Shown here one piece after another: positions 63,150-64,000 of a DNA stretch of 64,000 nt (positions are counted from its first letter, which is position 1; the number at the start of each line of letters is the position of its first letter). The notes under the pieces were generated by a model, which searched no databases, was not told where the DNA came from, and saw nothing but the letters and a program-made list of their open reading frames with translations. Origin of the DNA: Gammaproteobacteria bacterium (GTDB lineage: Bacteria > Pseudomonadota > Gammaproteobacteria > Pseudomonadales > JADFDG01); contig JADFDG010000001.1 in assembly GCA_018262975.1 (NCBI GenBank), positions 62,001 through 126,000 of the forward strand, written 5' to 3'. Both the position numbers and the translations under genes were made by a program.

Positions 63150-63428
63150 GCTGTCCGGCAGGTGGGCAGAGCGCCTGCTGCTGCGCGCTCCTTTTCCACA
63201 GTTTCTGTGGATAACTATGTGGAAAGCCGGACGCCAACGGCCGCAATGCCGCGTCGCTGCTGGGGCGACGCCCCGGTGCGCATTTTTTGCACCAAAATAC
63301 CAAATCGTTATTTTTCAACGCGTTACAATGCAATCATGAAGCGCATTGGCATCTTGTTTCCGCAACCCCCGTAACCAGGGTGGGACGGCGGGCGTCTGTG
63401 CACAACTTGCGGGCAGCAACGCGCGGGC
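63150..63428. other. Non-coding gap between atuH and the phasin-like gene
   Basis: No gene is supported here. It contains a DnaA-box-like cluster (63192-63226), an AT-rich segment around 63285-63350 that reads CCAAAATACCAAATCG and ATTTTTCAACGCG, and another near-match TGTGCACAA at 63397-63405. Short open frames in it have no homology and no ribosome-binding site. Confidence 0.5.
63192..63226. promoter_or_regulatory. Cluster of DnaA-box-like sequences
   Basis: TTTTCCACA (63192-63200) matches the TTATCCACA consensus at 8 of 9 bases. TGTGGATAA (63206-63214) is the exact consensus on the other strand. TGTGGAAAG (63218-63226) matches at 7 of 9. Three sites in 35 bases is a dense group. No dnaA, dnaN, gidA or other origin gene is nearby. 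Confidence 0.55.
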
Positions 63429-63458
63429 AAAAAAAAAAGGCCGGCGGGGTGCCGGCCT
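63429..63458 (-). terminator. Intrinsic terminator of the phasin-like gene
   Basis: On the minus strand AGGCCGGC and GCCGGCCT pair around ACCCC and are followed by an uninterrupted run of about ten T. This is a strong Rho-independent terminator 45 bases after the phasin stop. Confidence 0.92.
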
Positions 63459-63503
63459 GGAATACACCACTAAAAGCTAGCGGTGTGCGCTACAAACAGG
63501 GAC

Positions 63504-63923
63504 TCAACGCTTGCCGCCCTTGCGGCCTTCCTCGGCGTTGAGCCGTTCAATCGTGCGGGTCAGTTCCTCGATGCGGCTGTTCAGGGCCTCCACCTCGCGC
63601 TTGTTGGGGATACCCAACCGCGACAGGGCGCCGGTCAACCGCTCGTCGAACGCCTTTTCCATCTTCTCCAGGGTCTCGCCGGTACGGCCCTTGACCCGGG
63701 TCTTCACTTCCTCGACACGCGTGCCGGTCTTGTCACGCGCCTTCGACTCGACCTCGCGGCCTGCGTCGACGAGGTTGTCGAACAGCTTGCTGCCTTCCTC
63801 TTCCGCCTTCGCAAAGGCACCAAGGCCGGCCAGCCAGATCTGGTGGGTGTACTTGCGCAGGTCACGCGTGCCGCCCGGCAGGCGCACACCGTTCCTGGGG
63901 TCGAAATCGTCCTCGTCAGTCAT
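63504..63923 (-). CDS. Phasin-family / PHA granule-associated protein (PhaI/PhaF-like)
   Basis: A 139-residue helical protein. The RKYTHQIWLAGLGAFAKAEEEGSKLFDNLVDAGREVE segment (about 23-60) is the phasin motif of PhaI/PhaF. A KGRTGETLEKMEKAFDERL helix follows, and the tail is basic (EEGRKGGKR) with a coiled-coil run IEELTRTIERLN. Such proteins coat PHA granules and can bind DNA or regulate PHA synthesis. It lacks the long Ala/Lys-rich tail of PhaF, so PhaI-like fits better. No PHA synthase is in the window. Confidence 0.85.
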   Translation of the reverse strand: MTDEDDFDPRNGVRLPGGTRDLRKYTHQIWLAGLGAFAKAEEEGSKLFDNLVDAGREVESKARDKTGTRVEEVKTRVKGRTGETLEKMEKAFDERLTGALSRLGIPNKREVEALNSRIEELTRTIERLNAEEGRKGGKR

Positions 63924-64000
63924 GTCGCGCCAACACTCCGGGCATGATTTCTTCTATTGGGTCGGGTGCCAGGGACACCCGCCACCGTCATCCGGTGGCA
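63924..64000. other. Non-coding end of window
   Basis: 77 bases upstream of the phasin gene, holding its promoter. Two small dyads, GGGTG-CCAGGGA-CACCC (63964-63979) and GCCACCG-TCATC-CGGTGGC near the edge, are visible. No gene can be supported from so short a piece. Confidence 0.4.

Noticed and set aside
63192..63405. Chromosome origin (oriC) at the DnaA-like boxes
   Set aside because: No dnaA, dnaN, recF, gidA, parAB or rpmH is seen beside it, and only one box is perfect.

Overview
The window is a dense, high-GC (roughly two-thirds G+C) bacterial chromosome segment with short intergenic gaps, many GTG starts and ATGA-type overlaps. The gene order asd-fimV-truA-trpF-trpB-trpA-accD-folC-dedD-cvpA-purF-metZ, with leuCDB just upstream and aroC-prmB-smrB nearby, is typical of Gammaproteobacteria. 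trpBA between trpF and accD, together with GTAG-headed REP-like palindromes, points to the Xanthomonadales/Nevskiales side of the class. I cannot name a genus. No rRNA, tRNA, CRISPR array, prophage or insertion sequence was seen.

Layout. 1-17.6 kb (minus strand): a partial carboxynorspermidine/saccharopine dehydrogenase, then the core biosynthetic run metZ-purF-cvpA-dedD-folC-accD-trpABF-truA-fimV-asd-leuBDC (methionine, purine, folate, malonyl-CoA, tryptophan, leucine, aspartate family, and a polar hub protein). A LysR regulator diverges from leuC over a perfect inverted repeat. 18.6-24.4 kb: two overlapping MFS transporters, aroC, prmB, smrB, folE. 24.5-27.6 kb: a small cluster linked to nucleic-acid and ADP-ribose chemistry (STAS-like protein, EVE, macrodomain, ThpR) and a sterol-desaturase-family membrane oxygenase. 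27.7-38 kb: small regulators and lipid-type enzymes (YdcH, CBS, SDR, thioesterase, acyl-CoA dehydrogenase, DUF2505, REC plus degenerate GGDEF, hydrolases, enoyl reductase-like, MaoC). 38-43 kb: exonuclease III, a voltage-sensor-like membrane protein, and a signalling group (receiver protein, Ser/Thr kinase, degenerate HD-GYP). 43.3-49.6 kb: HopJ-family protein, sixA, gpsA, an exported protein, an operon of two hotdog thioesterases with an unusual membrane protein, and a DMT transporter.

49.6-63.1 kb is the most striking part: a complete cluster in the order atuR / atuA-B-C-D-E-F-G-H, the acyclic terpene utilisation (citronellol/geraniol) pathway described in Pseudomonas aeruginosa. A thiolase-like gene lies behind atuR, and a clear TetR-type operator sits in the divergent promoter. 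The genes encode acyl activation (AtuH), alpha,beta-dehydrogenation (AtuD), biotin-dependent carboxylation of the branched enoyl-CoA (AtuC+AtuF), hydration (AtuE), the conserved AtuA and two SDRs. A perfect 24-bp-arm palindrome lies inside the operon between atuC and atuD. The window ends with a DnaA-box-like cluster in a 417-bp gap and a phasin-like gene, which together with the MaoC protein hints at polyhydroxyalkanoate metabolism.

No wholly novel system can be claimed from sequence alone. The best leads are the receiver/kinase/degenerate HD-GYP group, the voltage-sensor-only protein, the membrane protein with tandem C-terminal repeats in a thioesterase operon, the EVE-macrodomain-ThpR group, and the REP-like palindromes, one of which supplies the leuD stop codon.
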